Shown: positions 25,592-35,660 of the stretch, piece by piece
Layout of the letters: the number at the start of each line of letters is the position of its first letter
Position numbering within the stretch: position 1 is the first letter of the stretch
Assembly (NCBI RefSeq): GCF_035918395.1
Contig: NZ_CP142362.1
Coordinates: 99,501 to 163,500 of the forward strand
DNA length: 64,000 bases
Reading direction: 5' to 3'
Source: Mycolicibacterium sp. ND9-15
Lineage (GTDB): Bacteria; Actinomycetota; Actinomycetes; Mycobacteriales; Mycobacteriaceae
Notes under the pieces: model-generated
Told to the model about the DNA's origin: nothing
Databases searched by the model: none
What the model saw: only the letters and a program-made list of their open reading frames with translations
Translations under genes and position numbers: made by a program

Positions 25592-26000
25592 CACGCAGAG
25601 GGCGCCCCATAGGATCGCGGACCTTATCGGTGAGCAGCAGTATGGCGTCGATGATGCCCCAGATGATGGCACCGACGCCGCAGGTGATCAGGCCGACGAC
25701 CAGTTGGGCGACACCGAGGCCCGTGTAGCCGAGGTAGATACGACCGATACCGACCAGGCCGAAAATACCGAGCAGCTGCAGTAGACCCGCGATCACTTTC
25801 GACTTGTCCGAGTACGGCTCACCCGTCAAGGGATGACGACCATAGGGGGCCATCGGATCGGCATAGGCGGGTGGATAGCTTCCTGGCGGCGGACCGTACT
25901 CGCCGCGCGGAGGCGGGTATTGCGGCTGGTAATCCGACTGCTGTGGGGGCGGTGGAGGGGCGCTGCCCTGCTCACTACCGCCGAACTGCGGCTCAGTCAT
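25581..26000 (-). CDS. TM2-domain membrane protein
   Basis: A 139-residue protein from ATG 26000 (MTEPQFGGSEQG). Residues 1-65 are Pro/Gly/Tyr-rich and probably disordered. A TM2 domain of two hydrophobic helices follows: 'KSKVIAGLLQLLGIFGLVGIGRIYLGYTGLGVAQLVV' and 'CGVGAIIWGIIDAILLL'. Between them is the usual G-R-x-Y-LG turn. TM2 proteins are common in mycobacteria and their role is not settled. It overlaps the DUF2752 gene by 11 bp. Confidence 0.85.
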   Translation of the reverse strand: MTEPQFGGSEQGSAPPPPPQQSDYQPQYPPPRGEYGPPPGSYPPAYADPMAPYGRHPLTGEPYSDKSKVIAGLLQLLGIFGLVGIGRIYLGYTGLGVAQLVVGLITCGVGAIIWGIIDAILLLTDKVRDPMGRPLRDGT

Positions 26001-26165
26001 GGCACCCAGCATGCCAGACACGTGTAGGCCGGGTAAGTAGGACGATCCAGCCCTTTCGCACGTAGGGACGACCACGGTCCAACGGCGCCGTCGCCCGGGA
26101 ACGAATCTAGTTGCCGGCCTATGTATTTGCCGCGTTCGGTCCGGGTTTGCTGCAGTCGGACGGCT

Positions 26166-27602
26166 CTAGAAAGGCGGCGGTTCGTAGTTGGCGGCCAGCC
26201 AGGCTTGACGCTGGCGCTCTTCTTCAGCGATCAGTTCGGCGCGCTGACGGCGTTCGGCCTTGATCCGGTCGCGAAGATCGTCCTCTCGGGTCTGTTTACG
26301 GCGAGGCATCATCACGGACCGGTCGACGCTGCCGTCGGGTGCGATATCGGCCGGGATATCGAGTTCACCCGTCGACTGCCCGAGCGCCGGGAACATGCCT
26401 GCGCCATGAGGCTCGCTTCGCCACAGGTGCCCGGTTGGTGCGATCAACTCGACCGTGCCGTCAGGCAATTGTCTATCGGTCCAACCACCGACTCCACAGA
26501 AGAAGGTCTTGACCAAATGATGAGTACGGCAATAATGCTTGGTGTTGGACGGATGTGTTTTCCCTTGCGGCCACGGCGTCGTGTGGTCGACGTCGCAGCG
26601 CTCCGCCGGTTTGTCGCATCCGGGCCACCGGCACGTCAAATCCCGCCACTGCAAGAAGTCCCGCAATGCCGCGCGCGGCCGGTAGGCGGCTTCAGCCTCG
26701 GCGTTTGCGTCTGGCAGCGTTACCGGTTTCACTATCGCGTTCTTCGCCAACTTCCTAACCGAATCGGCGGGCAGCACTCCGAAACCCTTCAAGTAGCCGG
26801 GCTTGTCACTGGTTCCATCGAGGGTGCCCAGTTCGGCCAGCACGTGGATTACCGCTGTCGCGACAGCCGCACGCTCCGCGGTCGCCGGGCAGTCGTCCAG
26901 CCCGCATTCGCAGGGCAGGGTGGCCTCGCCGCGAGCCAGCGGTCCACATGCGTCAGCACGACGCTGCCCTACAGTGCGCGGATCGTTCTCGCACACGGTG
27001 GCGGCTAGAGCATTAAGCCGGTCGTCGAGTGCCGCACCGTCAGTGGCGCGCAGATTGCCCGAGAGCCATGCCATACCCGGAGCGCCCGGATCGATATCGA
27101 TATGGCGGTTGTTCTCGACTTTTCTCGGAATCCGCACCGCTTCCGGGTCGAAACGCGTGACGAACATGTCCACGCGGTCAACCAGTTTGGGACCCGAGAG
27201 CTTCATCCACTTCTCGGACTTGGCGGCCAATGCCTCGTCTAGTCCAACCATGATGTCGGCTTCGACGTTCTGCGTGCGAGACATGATGGTGGCCACCACC
27301 CGGTAATCGATCCACCCACGTCGAAACACTTCCGCCACCCGGGGAAGCCGCTCGCGCAATGCCTTTGCCACCCGAACCTGACCGAGGGCCCGGGCATGGC
27401 TGATGTTCTGTACCGGTGATATCTCTGCCGCCACGGCAACGGGAACGTCGGTGAAGAAGAACTTCGCCTCCTCGTACTCCCTGGCCCGCCGGGCGTAGAG
27501 TTCAGCGACCAGTGCCAACCTGCGCCCCATCGCCGCGGACTCCTCCCGAGCCTCCTCACCCATGAGGGTGAGGAGGTCTGCGGTCGAGGCGTCGTCGAAC
27601 AT
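26166..27602 (-). CDS. DUF222/HNH endonuclease-domain protein (13E12 repeat family)
   Basis: A 478-residue protein, counted from ATG 27602. The N-terminal two thirds are DUF222 ('EEAREESAAMGRRLALVAELYARRAREYEE', 'RVAKALRERLPRVAEVFRRGWIDYRVVATIMSRT'). The C-terminal HNH motif is complete: 'CRWPGCDKPAERCDVDHTTPWPQGKTHPSNTKHYCRTHHLVKT'. The tail is Arg/Glu-rich and helical. The family is multi-copy in mycobacteria, often inside REP13E12 elements, and is thought to be mobile-element linked. It interrupts the otherwise collinear TM2-lgt order, suggesting a later insertion; no flanking direct repeats were recognised. Confidence 0.85.
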   Translation of the reverse strand: MFDDASTADLLTLMGEEAREESAAMGRRLALVAELYARRAREYEEAKFFFTDVPVAVAAEISPVQNISHARALGQVRVAKALRERLPRVAEVFRRGWIDYRVVATIMSRTQNVEADIMVGLDEALAAKSEKWMKLSGPKLVDRVDMFVTRFDPEAVRIPRKVENNRHIDIDPGAPGMAWLSGNLRATDGAALDDRLNALAATVCENDPRTVGQRRADACGPLARGEATLPCECGLDDCPATAERAAVATAVIHVLAELGTLDGTSDKPGYLKGFGVLPADSVRKLAKNAIVKPVTLPDANAEAEAAYRPRAALRDFLQWRDLTCRWPGCDKPAERCDVDHTTPWPQGKTHPSNTKHYCRTHHLVKTFFCGVGGWTDRQLPDGTVELIAPTGHLWRSEPHGAGMFPALGQSTGELDIPADIAPDGSVDRSVMMPRRKQTREDDLRDRIKAERRQRAELIAEEERQRQAWLAANYEPPPF

Positions 27603-27667
27603 ATTTTCGACTCTACTTGCCTCCACCGACAAATCGCGGTGGCCCCGGTGACTACTCTTGTAGCGGT

Positions 27668-29917
27668 CTAGCGATTCCGGCGACGGCGCAACCACTTGCG
27701 CACGCGGCCACCGTCCCCATCAGCGGGCTCCGCAGGTGTCCGGGCTGGTTCAGCCTCGGCATCTTCGACCTCCGTGGCTTCAGCGGGCTCCGCGGCCGAG
27801 GCTTCCGCAGCTGTGTCGGCCAACTCGCCGGCCGCGATCTCGCCCTCAACCGCGGACTCGTGCGCCTCAGCCGCATCCACATCGCCGGCGTCCGCATCGG
27901 CACTCTCTTCGTCGCCCTGGACGTCCACGTCAGTGACTTCGGCCGCCTCGTCAGTTGACTCCGCGCCCGCAGTTGCGTCGGCCATCGCTTCGGCTTCGTC
28001 GGCCAATGCCTCGGCTAGTGCGTCATTCTCATCCGCATCCACAAGCGCGTCGCTGGCTTCCTCATCCTCGACAGCACTGACATCACCGGCGTCCGCCTCG
28101 CCGCTCTCTTCGTCGCCCTGGACGTCCACGTCGGCGACTTCGGCCGCCAACTCCTCGGCCACGGCCTCGCCCTCAACCGCGGACTCGTGCGCCTCGGCCG
28201 CATCGACCAGCGCGTCGCTGGCCTCCTCACCCTCGACGGCACCCACCCCGCCGACGTCCGCGGCCCCACCCGCCTCGGCGAACTCCTCCGCCTCAACGAT
28301 CTCCTCCGCCGGCGCCTCAGCCACATCCGCGGCCAACGATTCGGCCTCAGCGACCGCCTCGCTCACTCCGGACGCTTCAGGCGCAACCTCGTCGGCGGGT
28401 TCTTCGCCCTCTAGGGTTTCGTCGAACACCGCAGCCGGTTCCGCCTCGCCCTTGTCCCTTCGCCGACGCTTCGGCCACATCCTCAGTCGCCTCGGCCTCA
28501 CCGGCTGCTCAGCTGCCGTCCCTGCGGCCGCCTCGTCGGCCAACTCCTCGGCCACGGCCTCGCCCTCAACCGCGGACTGGTGCGCCTCGACCGCATCGAC
28601 CAGCGCGTCGCTGGCCTCCTCACCCTCGACGGCACCCACCCCGCCGACGTCCGCGGCCCCACCCGCCTCGGCGAACTCCTCCGCCTCAACGATCTCCTCC
28701 GCCGGCGCCTCAGCCACATCCTCGGCCAACGATTCGGCCTCAGCGACCGCCTCGACCTCTGCCGCCGGCTCAGCCTGCGACTCCTCGTCGCCCTCTGCGG
28801 CGAATTCCTCGGCCTCCTCGAGGCTGTCCGCGGGCACACCTGCTACATCGGCGCCAAGCTCCTCCGCCGACACTTCCTCGGCCGGGATCTCCTCGCCTTC
28901 CGCAACATCGGCGTGGAGCGCCTCGGCCTCCACCGTTGGTTCCGATTCCTCGTCTTCGGCAGCCGCGGCCTTGGCTGCCGCCACCACACCCGTCGTCGCA
29001 GTGGCCGCCGCCAGTCCCTCGGTGAGCTCTTCGACCGTCGACGATTCCTGCTGAGCCTTGCCCTTGAGCGTTGCGGGATCCTCGCGGCCCTTCGGTGCGG
29101 CCATTATGTATACGACAGCCCCGATGAACACGAACGTCGCCGTGAACGAGTTGATGCGGACGCCGTCGATCAGCGTTGCGTCATCGACCCGCAGCAGCTC
29201 GATCCAGAACCGACCGAGGCAGTAGGCCGCGACATATAAGGCGAACAATCGCCCGTGACCGAACTTGAATCGCCGGTCGACGTAAATGAGAATTGCGAAA
29301 ACCAGTAGATTCCAGAGCAGTTCGTACAGGAACGTCGGATGGACAAGATGTACGACTTCGCCGGTCGATACACCGTTGAGGTTGTCGATCATGCCGGCGG
29401 AGTCCCGGCGCTCGTAGATCTTCAGCGCCCAGGGCAGCTTCGTCTCGGCGCCGTACAGCTCCTGGTTGAAGTAGTTACCTATTCGGCCGATTCCCTGCGC
29501 CAGAATGATTCCCGGCGCAATCGCGTCGCCGAACGCCGGCAGCGGAATGCCCCGACGACGACAGGCAATCCACGCCCCGACGCCGCCAAGAGCGACCGCA
29601 CCCCATATGCCGAGACCGCCGTCCCAGATCCGAAACACGCCGGCCAGGCCGGCACCGTTGTCGCCGAAATACCGCCACCAGTCGGTGATCACGTGGTAGA
29701 GCCGGCCACCGATCAACCCGAATGGCACCGCCCACAACGCGATGTCGTAGATGACTCCGCGCTCGCCGCCACGGGCTTCCCACCGCCGGTCACCGATGAT
29801 CAACGCCGCCACGATGCCGGCGATGATGCACAACGCGTATGCCCGAATGGGCACCGACCCGATATGCCAGACACCCTGGGCTGGGCTTGGAATGGCGGCC
29901 AATACAGTCGTCGTCAC
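27668..29917 (-). CDS. lgt: Prolipoprotein diacylglyceryl transferase with long acidic repeat tail
   Basis: The first 285 residues are a normal Lgt. It is a seven-helix membrane enzyme that moves diacylglycerol to the lipobox cysteine of prolipoproteins, such as the two binding proteins in this window. Visible motifs are 'RAYALCIIAGIVAALIIGDRRW', the signature 'AQGIGRIGNYFNQELYGAETKLPWAL' and 'HPTFLYELLWNLLVF'. The GTG start (29917) overlaps the trpA stop. Residues about 290-749 are an Ala/Glu/Asp-rich, low-complexity cytoplasmic tail, broken by one basic patch 'RPRRLRMWPKRRRRDKG' and ending 'RVRKWLRRRRNR'. M. tuberculosis Lgt has a much shorter tail (about 468 aa in total). Confidence 0.93.
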   Translation of the reverse strand: MTTTVLAAIPSPAQGVWHIGSVPIRAYALCIIAGIVAALIIGDRRWEARGGERGVIYDIALWAVPFGLIGGRLYHVITDWWRYFGDNGAGLAGVFRIWDGGLGIWGAVALGGVGAWIACRRRGIPLPAFGDAIAPGIILAQGIGRIGNYFNQELYGAETKLPWALKIYERRDSAGMIDNLNGVSTGEVVHLVHPTFLYELLWNLLVFAILIYVDRRFKFGHGRLFALYVAAYCLGRFWIELLRVDDATLIDGVRINSFTATFVFIGAVVYIMAAPKGREDPATLKGKAQQESSTVEELTEGLAAATATTGVVAAAKAAAAEDEESEPTVEAEALHADVAEGEEIPAEEVSAEELGADVAGVPADSLEEAEEFAAEGDEESQAEPAAEVEAVAEAESLAEDVAEAPAEEIVEAEEFAEAGGAADVGGVGAVEGEEASDALVDAVEAHQSAVEGEAVAEELADEAAAGTAAEQPVRPRRLRMWPKRRRRDKGEAEPAAVFDETLEGEEPADEVAPEASGVSEAVAEAESLAADVAEAPAEEIVEAEEFAEAGGAADVGGVGAVEGEEASDALVDAAEAHESAVEGEAVAEELAAEVADVDVQGDEESGEADAGDVSAVEDEEASDALVDADENDALAEALADEAEAMADATAGAESTDEAAEVTDVDVQGDEESADADAGDVDAAEAHESAVEGEIAAGELADTAAEASAAEPAEATEVEDAEAEPARTPAEPADGDGGRVRKWLRRRRNR
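28146..28754. repeat. 216-bp direct duplication inside the lgt tail
   Basis: Bases 28146-28361 and 28539-28754 match at 213 of 216 positions. Their offset of 393 bp is exactly 131 codons, so the reading frame is kept. Each copy encodes a block containing AEEIVEAEEFAEAGG and GEEASDALVDA. Shorter related blocks (VDVQGDEES, AHESAVEGE) recur between 27810 and 28140. The near-identity implies recent duplication, and repeat number could vary between strains. Confidence 0.92.
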
Positions 29918-30702
29918 GCGGTAATCCTCTGCCTGACACCGTCCGCGAGCTCAGCGGCCAGCGCGCCCACCGCGTCGACACCGTTCTGCAACGCCGACAC
30001 CAACGCCGATCCCACGATGACCCCGTCGGCGTAGGCGCCGATCTCGGCAGCCTGGGCACCCGACCGCACCCCCAGCCCGACGCCCACCGGGATATCCGAG
30101 ACGGCCTTCACCCGGCGCACCAGTTCAGGCGCGGCCGACGACACCGCATCGCGCGCACCGGTCACTCCCATCGTCGAAGCGGCATAGACGAATCCGCGCG
30201 ACGCCCGCACGGTCATCGCCAGCCGTTCGGGCGTCGACGACGGTGCCACGAGGAAGATTCGGTCCAGGTTGTGGGCCTCCGACGCTTCCAGCCATTCGCC
30301 GGCTTCGTCGGGTATCAAATCGGGGGTGATCATCCCGAGCCCACCGGCCGATGCCAAATCCCGCGCGAAAGCATCTATGCCCCAGTGTAATACGAGGTTC
30401 CAGTACGTCATCACCACCGCTCGCCCACCGGCACCGCTGATCGCCTCGACCGCCGCCAGTGAATCGCGCACTCGCACTCCCCCACGCAGCGCCGCTTCGG
30501 TGGCAGCCGCGATCGTGGGCCCGTCCATCCCCGGGTCCGAGTATGGAATGCCTACCTCCACCAGGTCGCACCCGTTCTCGATCAGCGCCGTCATCGCCGA
30601 GATCGACGTCGGCACATCGGGGAATCCGGTCGGCAGGTAGCCGATCAACGCACTGCGCGCCTCGCTTCTGCAGGCGTCGAACACCGGCGTCAGCCGACTC
30701 AT
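29914..30702 (-). CDS. trpA: Tryptophan synthase alpha subunit
   Basis: A 262-residue TIM barrel that cleaves indole-3-glycerol phosphate to indole, which is channelled to TrpB. The catalytic Glu is in '[19 protein letters not shown]'. The second acidic residue is in '[14 protein letters not shown]', and the phosphate loop is in '[17 protein letters not shown]'. Start ATG 30702 overlaps the trpB stop (ATGA), and its own stop overlaps the lgt GTG. This gives an unbroken coupled series trpC-trpB-trpA-lgt. Confidence 0.95.
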   Translation of the reverse strand: MSRLTPVFDACRSEARSALIGYLPTGFPDVPTSISAMTALIENGCDLVEVGIPYSDPGMDGPTIAAATEAALRGGVRVRDSLAAVEAISGAGGRAVVMTYWNLVLHWGIDAFARDLASAGGLGMITPDLIPDEAGEWLEASEAHNLDRIFLVAPSSTPERLAMTVRASRGFVYAASTMGVTGARDAVSSAAPELVRRVKAVSDIPVGVGLGVRSGAQAAEIGAYADGVIVGSALVSALQNGVDAVGALAAELADGVRQRITA

Positions 30703-31958
30703 GGCGCACCGTCCAGCAACCCGAACCACTTCGCCGCCGTCTCGACGTCCTTGTCGCCGCGTCCGGACAGGTTCACCAGCACGATCGACCCGCGGCCGAG
30801 TTCGCGGCCCAGTTGCAGAGCCCCGGCGAGACCGTGCGCGGACTCGATCGCCGGGATGATCCCCTCGGTCCGGCAGAGCAACGAGAACGCGTCCATCGCC
30901 TCGGTGTCGGTGATCGGAAGATACTCCGCGCGGCCGATGTCCTTGAGGAACGCGTGCTCCGGGCCGACTCCCGGGTAATCCAAACCGGCTGAGATCGAAT
31001 GCGATTCGATCGCCTGACCATCCTCGTCCTGCAATAGGTACGAGAACGAGCCCTGAAACGCCCCCGGTGAACCCCCGGTGAATGTCGCTGCGTGACGGCC
31101 TGTTTCGACACCATCGCCGGCTGCCTCGTAACCCACCAGCCGTACGTTGAGGTCGTCGATGAACGCATGGAAGATCCCGATCGCATTCGACCCTCCGCCG
31201 ACGCACGCAGTCACCGCGTCCGGCAACCGGCCCGCCTGCGCCTGGATCTGCGCACGTGCCTCCAACCCGATCACCCGCTGAAAGTCACGCACCATTGTCG
31301 GGAACGGGTGGGGTCCAGCGGCGGTGCCGAAGCAGTAATAGGTGTTGTCGGCGTTGGTCACCCAATCTCGGAAGGCCTCGTTGATGGCGTCCTTCAGCGT
31401 CTTCGAGCCGGCCTCCACCGACACCACCGTCGCACCGAGCAATCGCATGCGCGCCACATTCAGCGCCTGCCGAGCGGTGTCGACGGCACCCATGTAGATG
31501 ACGCACTCCAGGCCGAGCAGCGCACACGCCGTAGCGGTCGCCACGCCGTGCTGGCCCGCGCCCGTCTCCGCAATCACCCGCGTCTTGCCCATCTGCCTGG
31601 CCAACAGCGCCTGGCCGAGCACGTTGTTGATCTTGTGGGATCCGGTGTGGTTGAGGTCTTCTCGTTTCAGAAAGAGGCGAGCGCCACCGGCGTGCTCCGA
31701 CAGTCGTTCGGCTTCGTACAGCGGTGACGGGCGGCCGCTGTAGTGCCGCTGCAACCGGTCCAACTCGTCGAGGAAGGCCTGATCGCCGCGGGCCTTCTCG
31801 TATGCGGCGGTGACTTCCTCGATCACGGCCATCAGCGCCTCGGCGACGAATCTGCCGCCGTAGACCCCGAAGTGACCACGCTCGTCCGGGTCGTGGGCGC
31901 TCGGCTCGGCCACGGCCGCGCTGGAACGGGGCAGCTCAGGCCCGGCGAGATCGGCCAC
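30699..31958 (-). CDS. trpB: Tryptophan synthase beta subunit
   Basis: A 419-residue PLP enzyme joining indole and serine to tryptophan. The PLP lysine is in '[24 protein letters not shown]'. The substrate-binding glutamate is in '[20 protein letters not shown]', the PLP phosphate loop is '[15 protein letters not shown]', and the C-terminal '[11 protein letters not shown]' is conserved. The N-terminal 25 residues before '[15 protein letters not shown]' are a usual actinobacterial extension. The stop codon overlaps the trpA ATG by 4 bp. Confidence 0.96.
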   Translation of the reverse strand: MADLAGPELPRSSAAVAEPSAHDPDERGHFGVYGGRFVAEALMAVIEEVTAAYEKARGDQAFLDELDRLQRHYSGRPSPLYEAERLSEHAGGARLFLKREDLNHTGSHKINNVLGQALLARQMGKTRVIAETGAGQHGVATATACALLGLECVIYMGAVDTARQALNVARMRLLGATVVSVEAGSKTLKDAINEAFRDWVTNADNTYYCFGTAAGPHPFPTMVRDFQRVIGLEARAQIQAQAGRLPDAVTACVGGGSNAIGIFHAFIDDLNVRLVGYEAAGDGVETGRHAATFTGGSPGAFQGSFSYLLQDEDGQAIESHSISAGLDYPGVGPEHAFLKDIGRAEYLPITDTEAMDAFSLLCRTEGIIPAIESAHGLAGALQLGRELGRGSIVLVNLSGRGDKDVETAAKWFGLLDGAP

Positions 31959-31961
31959 TTC

Positions 31962-32780
31962 TCAACGCGCGGGTTTCGGGCACGACGGATGGGTGCCTGC
32001 GGTCACCAGGTCGGCGACGGCGGTGCGGGGATCCCCGCTGGTGACCAGACCCTCGCCGACGAGCACCGCGTCGGCGCCTGCACCTGCGTACGCCAGCAGA
32101 TCTGCGGTACCGCGCACCCCGGACTCGGCGACGCGGATGACGTCGGTCGGCAAACCCGGCGCGATCCGCGCGAAGCAATCCCGATCGACCTTCAACGTCT
32201 TGAGATCGCGTGCGTTCACCCCGATTACCGCGGCGCCCGCAGACAGCGCGCGGTCGGCCTCCTCCTCGGTGTGCACCTCCACCAGCGCTGTCATGCCCAG
32301 CGACTCGGTCCGCTCCAGCAAGGACTCCAGCACCGGTTGCTCCAATGCCGCGACGATCAGCAGCAGCATGTCCGCACCGTGCGCCCTGGCCTCGTGAATC
32401 TGGTAGGGCCGGACAATGAAATCCTTGCGCAACACCGGGATTGACACCACGGCCCGCACCGCATCGAGATCCTCGAGCGACCCGCTGAATCGGCGTTGTT
32501 CGGTCAGCACGCTGATGATGCGCGCACCACCGCTCTCGTAGGCGCTGGCCAGTTCCGCTGGGTCCGCGATGGGGGCCAGCGTGCCGCGCGATGGGCTCGC
32601 ACGCTTCACTTCGGCGATCACGGCGATGCCCGGCGCGCGCAGTGCCGCCAGCACATTCAGCGGGGGCGGCGCGTCCTTGGCTCTGGCCTTGACGTCGGCG
32701 AGCGGAACGACGGCTTCGCGGGCGGCGACATCGGCGCGGACTCCCTCGATGATCGAGTCGAGCACCGTCGCCGAACTCAT
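31962..32780 (-). CDS. trpC: Indole-3-glycerol phosphate synthase
   Basis: A 272-residue TIM barrel converting CdRP to indole-3-glycerol phosphate. Characteristic stretches are '[23 protein letters not shown]' (catalytic Lys), '[17 protein letters not shown]', '[27 protein letters not shown]', '[15 protein letters not shown]' and '[26 protein letters not shown]'. There is no TrpF domain or trpF gene nearby; PriA in the his cluster (37603-38352) is expected to supply that step. Only 3 bp separate it from trpB. Confidence 0.95.
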   Translation of the reverse strand: MSSATVLDSIIEGVRADVAAREAVVPLADVKARAKDAPPPLNVLAALRAPGIAVIAEVKRASPSRGTLAPIADPAELASAYESGGARIISVLTEQRRFSGSLEDLDAVRAVVSIPVLRKDFIVRPYQIHEARAHGADMLLLIVAALEQPVLESLLERTESLGMTALVEVHTEEEADRALSAGAAVIGVNARDLKTLKVDRDCFARIAPGLPTDVIRVAESGVRGTADLLAYAGAGADAVLVGEGLVTSGDPRTAVADLVTAGTHPSCPKPAR

Positions 32781-32857
32781 GAGTGCCGCTTCCCTTCCCC
32801 GGACAACGTCGAACGATCTTCAACAACGAAGGGTAGCCGCCACCGGAACATCCCGGA

Positions 32858-33451
32858 TCACCGGCCCTTGTTGTCCGGTTTCGTGGCGTCTTGCGTCGGA
32901 TCGGAGCCCGTGTCGAGGGCGTCCCAGATCGCGCGCTCGGACATCTGGGCAGCGGGTTCGTCAGGCTGTTTTGCGACTCGTCGCGAGTACCGCTCCGTAC
33001 CGGAGCGCTCGCCGCCGGCGGCCCTCATCAACAGCACCGCACAAGCGAGCGCAACCACCGCCGCGGCCACCGTGATCACCGCGCCGACGTAGTGCCGCTG
33101 GCTCCCGATCAGGTCCGCCACGGGCGCCTCGGCGAGGTGTGAGGCGCGGACCGCCACGTCCACGATCACCCACAGGCTGATCGCCAGGTAGGCGGTCCCG
33201 GCGCTGGCCGCCGCGACCAGCAACGCCAGTATCCGCAGCGGCCACCCGCGCACCGCCAACGCGGCCACCGCGGCGGCCAACAACAGCATCGCCAGCGGCA
33301 CCAATGCGGTCGACCACGTACCGCCTGTCAGGACTACCGCCTTCGGCTGTCCGAGGCCGTCGAACGAGGTCACCTCGACCCAGGTCATCCGCGAGGCCGC
33401 CCACAACCCCGCCGCCGCGAGGACAAGACCGATTTGCGCGACCCTGATCAC
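32858..33451 (-). CDS. TIGR02234 Trp-biosynthesis-associated membrane protein
   Basis: A 197-residue protein with four membrane segments (about 5-20, 45-68, 72-95, 122-147). An extracytoplasmic loop, '[27 protein letters not shown]', lies after the first. The GTG start overlaps the trpE stop by 4 bp, and trpC follows after 77 bp. The family is defined by this position between trpE and trpC in actinobacteria (Rv1610 in M. tuberculosis). Its role is unknown; transport of an intermediate or a regulatory role is speculation. The hydrophilic C-terminus (about 45 residues) is acidic at the end. Confidence 0.85.
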   Translation of the reverse strand: MIRVAQIGLVLAAAGLWAASRMTWVEVTSFDGLGQPKAVVLTGGTWSTALVPLAMLLLAAAVAALAVRGWPLRILALLVAAASAGTAYLAISLWVIVDVAVRASHLAEAPVADLIGSQRHYVGAVITVAAAVVALACAVLLMRAAGGERSGTERYSRRVAKQPDEPAAQMSERAIWDALDTGSDPTQDATKPDNKGR

Positions 33452-34953
33452 GGCTCGGTCAACGTTTCGGCGGCGGCGACCGCGTTGAGCACCGCACGGG
33501 CCTTGTTCGCGGCTTCGGTGTACTCGTAGAGCCCGTCGGAGTCGGCGACGACGCCGCCGCCCGCCTGTACATAGGCGGTGCCGTCACGCATCAGCGCAGT
33601 GCGGATCGCGATCGCGAAATCGGCGTTGCCTGCGAAGTCGAGGTATCCCAGCACCCCGCCGTACAGGCCGCGGCGGGTCTTCTCGACCTCCTCGATGAGT
33701 TCCATCGCCCGCACCTTCGGAGCACCCGACAACGTGCCCGCGGGGAAACAGGCGGTCACCGCGTCGAGCGCACTCTTGCCCTCGGCCAACAGCCCGGTCA
33801 CCGTCGACACCAGGTGCATGACGTGGCTGTAGCGCTCGATGTGGCTGTAGTCCTCGACGCGCACGGTGCCGGGCCGGCAGACCCGGCCCAGGTCGTTGCG
33901 GCCCAGGTCGACGAGCATCAGGTGCTCGGCGCGTTCCTTCTCGTCGGCCTGCAACTCCTTTTCCAGCAGCAGATCCTCCTCGTCGGTCGCGCCGCGCCAC
34001 CGCGTGCCCGCGATCGGATGTGTGGTCGCCCGGCCGTCCTTGACCGTGACCAATGCTTCCGGGCTGGATCCGACGACCGAGAAGTCCGCTCCCCCTGCGG
34101 CGTTCGGCACGTTGAGCAGATACATGTACGGGCTCGGGTTGGTCACCCGCAGCATCCGGTACACATCAAGCGGATCGGCGTCGGTGTCCATCTCGAAGCG
34201 CTGCGACGGCACCACCTGGAAGGCCTCACCGGCCTCGATGTCGCCCACCAGCTTTTCGACGATGCCCTCGTACTCCTCAACCGAGCGCTGAGCGCGGTGC
34301 AGCGGGTCGGGTCTGCTGAACGTCGCGACCGAGGACGGCAGGTGCTCACCGAGCGCCGCGGTCATGACGTCGAGGCGCGCGACGGCGTCGTCGTACGCCC
34401 AATCCACCCGCTCGTCGGTGCCGTTCCAGTTCACCGCATTGGCGATCAGAGTGATCGTGCCCTCGTGGTGGTCGACCGCGGCGATGTCGGTGGCCAGCAG
34501 CAACAGCATGTCCGGCAGGCCGAGATCGTCGACGGTCCGCGACGGCAGCTTCTCCAGGCGTCGCACCATGTCGTAGGCGAAGAAGCCGACGAGCCCGCTC
34601 GACAGCGGCGGCAGACCCGGCAGCGGTTCGGTCTTGAGCAGTTCCAGCGTCGCGCGCAGCGCCGCCAGCGGATCACCGCCCTGCGGCGCGTCGCGCGGCG
34701 TCGTGCCCAGCCACACCGCCTCGCCGTCGCGGACGGTCAGCGCCGACGGGGCACCGGCGCCGATGAACGACCACCGCGACCACGACCGGCCGTTCTCGGC
34801 CGACTCCAGCAGGAACGTCCCGGGCCGATTGGCGGCCAGCTTGCGGTACGCCGACAGCGGGGTCTCGCTGTCGGCAAGCACCTTGCGGGTCACCGGCACC
34901 ACACGGTGCCCGACGGCCAGCGCCCGGAAGTCCTCGCGCGAGGTGGTTTGCAC
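33448..34953 (-). CDS. trpE: Anthranilate synthase component I
   Basis: A 501-residue chorismate-using enzyme for the first committed step of tryptophan synthesis. It needs a glutamine amidotransferase partner that is not in this window. The feedback-site element '[18 protein letters not shown]' is near residue 50. The catalytic core has '[29 protein letters not shown]', 'PIAGTRWRG', '[25 protein letters not shown]' and '[18 protein letters not shown]'. The GTG at 34953 follows an in-frame stop two codons upstream, so the start cannot be further out. No Trp-rich leader peptide was recognised in the 189 bp upstream. Confidence 0.95.
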   Translation of the reverse strand: MQTTSREDFRALAVGHRVVPVTRKVLADSETPLSAYRKLAANRPGTFLLESAENGRSWSRWSFIGAGAPSALTVRDGEAVWLGTTPRDAPQGGDPLAALRATLELLKTEPLPGLPPLSSGLVGFFAYDMVRRLEKLPSRTVDDLGLPDMLLLLATDIAAVDHHEGTITLIANAVNWNGTDERVDWAYDDAVARLDVMTAALGEHLPSSVATFSRPDPLHRAQRSVEEYEGIVEKLVGDIEAGEAFQVVPSQRFEMDTDADPLDVYRMLRVTNPSPYMYLLNVPNAAGGADFSVVGSSPEALVTVKDGRATTHPIAGTRWRGATDEEDLLLEKELQADEKERAEHLMLVDLGRNDLGRVCRPGTVRVEDYSHIERYSHVMHLVSTVTGLLAEGKSALDAVTACFPAGTLSGAPKVRAMELIEEVEKTRRGLYGGVLGYLDFAGNADFAIAIRTALMRDGTAYVQAGGGVVADSDGLYEYTEAANKARAVLNAVAAAETLTEP

Positions 34954-35142
34954 GCGTCAAGTCTCCCAGACGCACCCCGGCGGGCAGGACGACGCAGCCG
35001 TCAGCGGGTTCGCCGTCGGATTGGCAGACCTTGAAACCGACGCAATGGTCGATCCGATGGCCCGAAGCCGGCCAAAACGTCGGTCTGGCGATTGATTGGC
35101 ACGATCGCCTCGATCGCACGCGTCAGGCGTAGCGTGACGTGC

Positions 35143-35607
35143 ATGAATCAGGGCGATCAGGTAGCCGAATTCGAACTGCCCGACCAGACAGGAAAGGTGC
35201 GAAGCCTGCGCGAGTTGCTCGCCGATGGGCCGATCGTGTTGTTCTTCTATCCCGCGGCGATGACGCCCGGCTGCACCAAGGAGGCCTGCCATTTCCGCGA
35301 CCTGGCGGCCGAATTCGCCGCGGTCGGCGCAGGCCGGGTCGGCATCAGCACCGATGCGGTCGACAAGCAGGCGAAATTCGCCGACAAGGAAGGGTTCGAC
35401 TATCCGCTGCTCTCGGATTCCGACGGCACCGTCGCAACGCAGTTCGGCGTGAAGCGCGGCCTGCTCGGCAAGTTCATGCCCGTGAAGCGGACCACCTTCG
35501 TGATCGACACCGACCGCACCGTGCTGGCCGTGATCGCTTCGGAGATCAGCATGGACCGCCACGCCGACAAGGCACTCGAGGTGCTGCGCCAACGACAGTC
35601 GGCGTGA
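35143..35607 (+). CDS. bcpB: Bcp-type peroxiredoxin
   Basis: A 154-residue thiol peroxidase from ATG 35143 (MNQGDQVAEFELPDQTGKVRSL). The peroxidatic Cys is in 'VLFFYPAAMTPGCTKEACHFRDLAAEF', with the resolving Cys five residues later (CTKEAC), as in many PrxQ/BCP enzymes. 'VGISTDAVDKQAKFADKEGFDYPLLSDSDGTVATQFGV' and 'KRTTFVIDTD' complete the thioredoxin fold. It reduces hydrogen peroxide or lipid peroxides in the cytosol. It is divergent from trpE and convergent with hisI. Confidence 0.93.
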   Translation: MNQGDQVAEFELPDQTGKVRSLRELLADGPIVLFFYPAAMTPGCTKEACHFRDLAAEFAAVGAGRVGISTDAVDKQAKFADKEGFDYPLLSDSDGTVATQFGVKRGLLGKFMPVKRTTFVIDTDRTVLAVIASEISMDRHADKALEVLRQRQSA

Positions 35608-35660
35608 CACGGGTTCGACCCCTCACTGGCTTCTGTGGCGCAGAATCGGCGCTGAAAAGT

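Noticed and set aside
27696..29054. Long open frame on the plus strand opposite the lgt tail (Ser/Ala-rich)
   Set aside because: It is the mirror of the Ala/Glu/Asp repeat codons of lgt, has no recognisable domain and no ribosome site.
34954..35142. Tryptophan attenuator or leader peptide before trpE
   Set aside because: No short frame with clustered Trp codons and no competing hairpins with a T run were seen on the minus strand.
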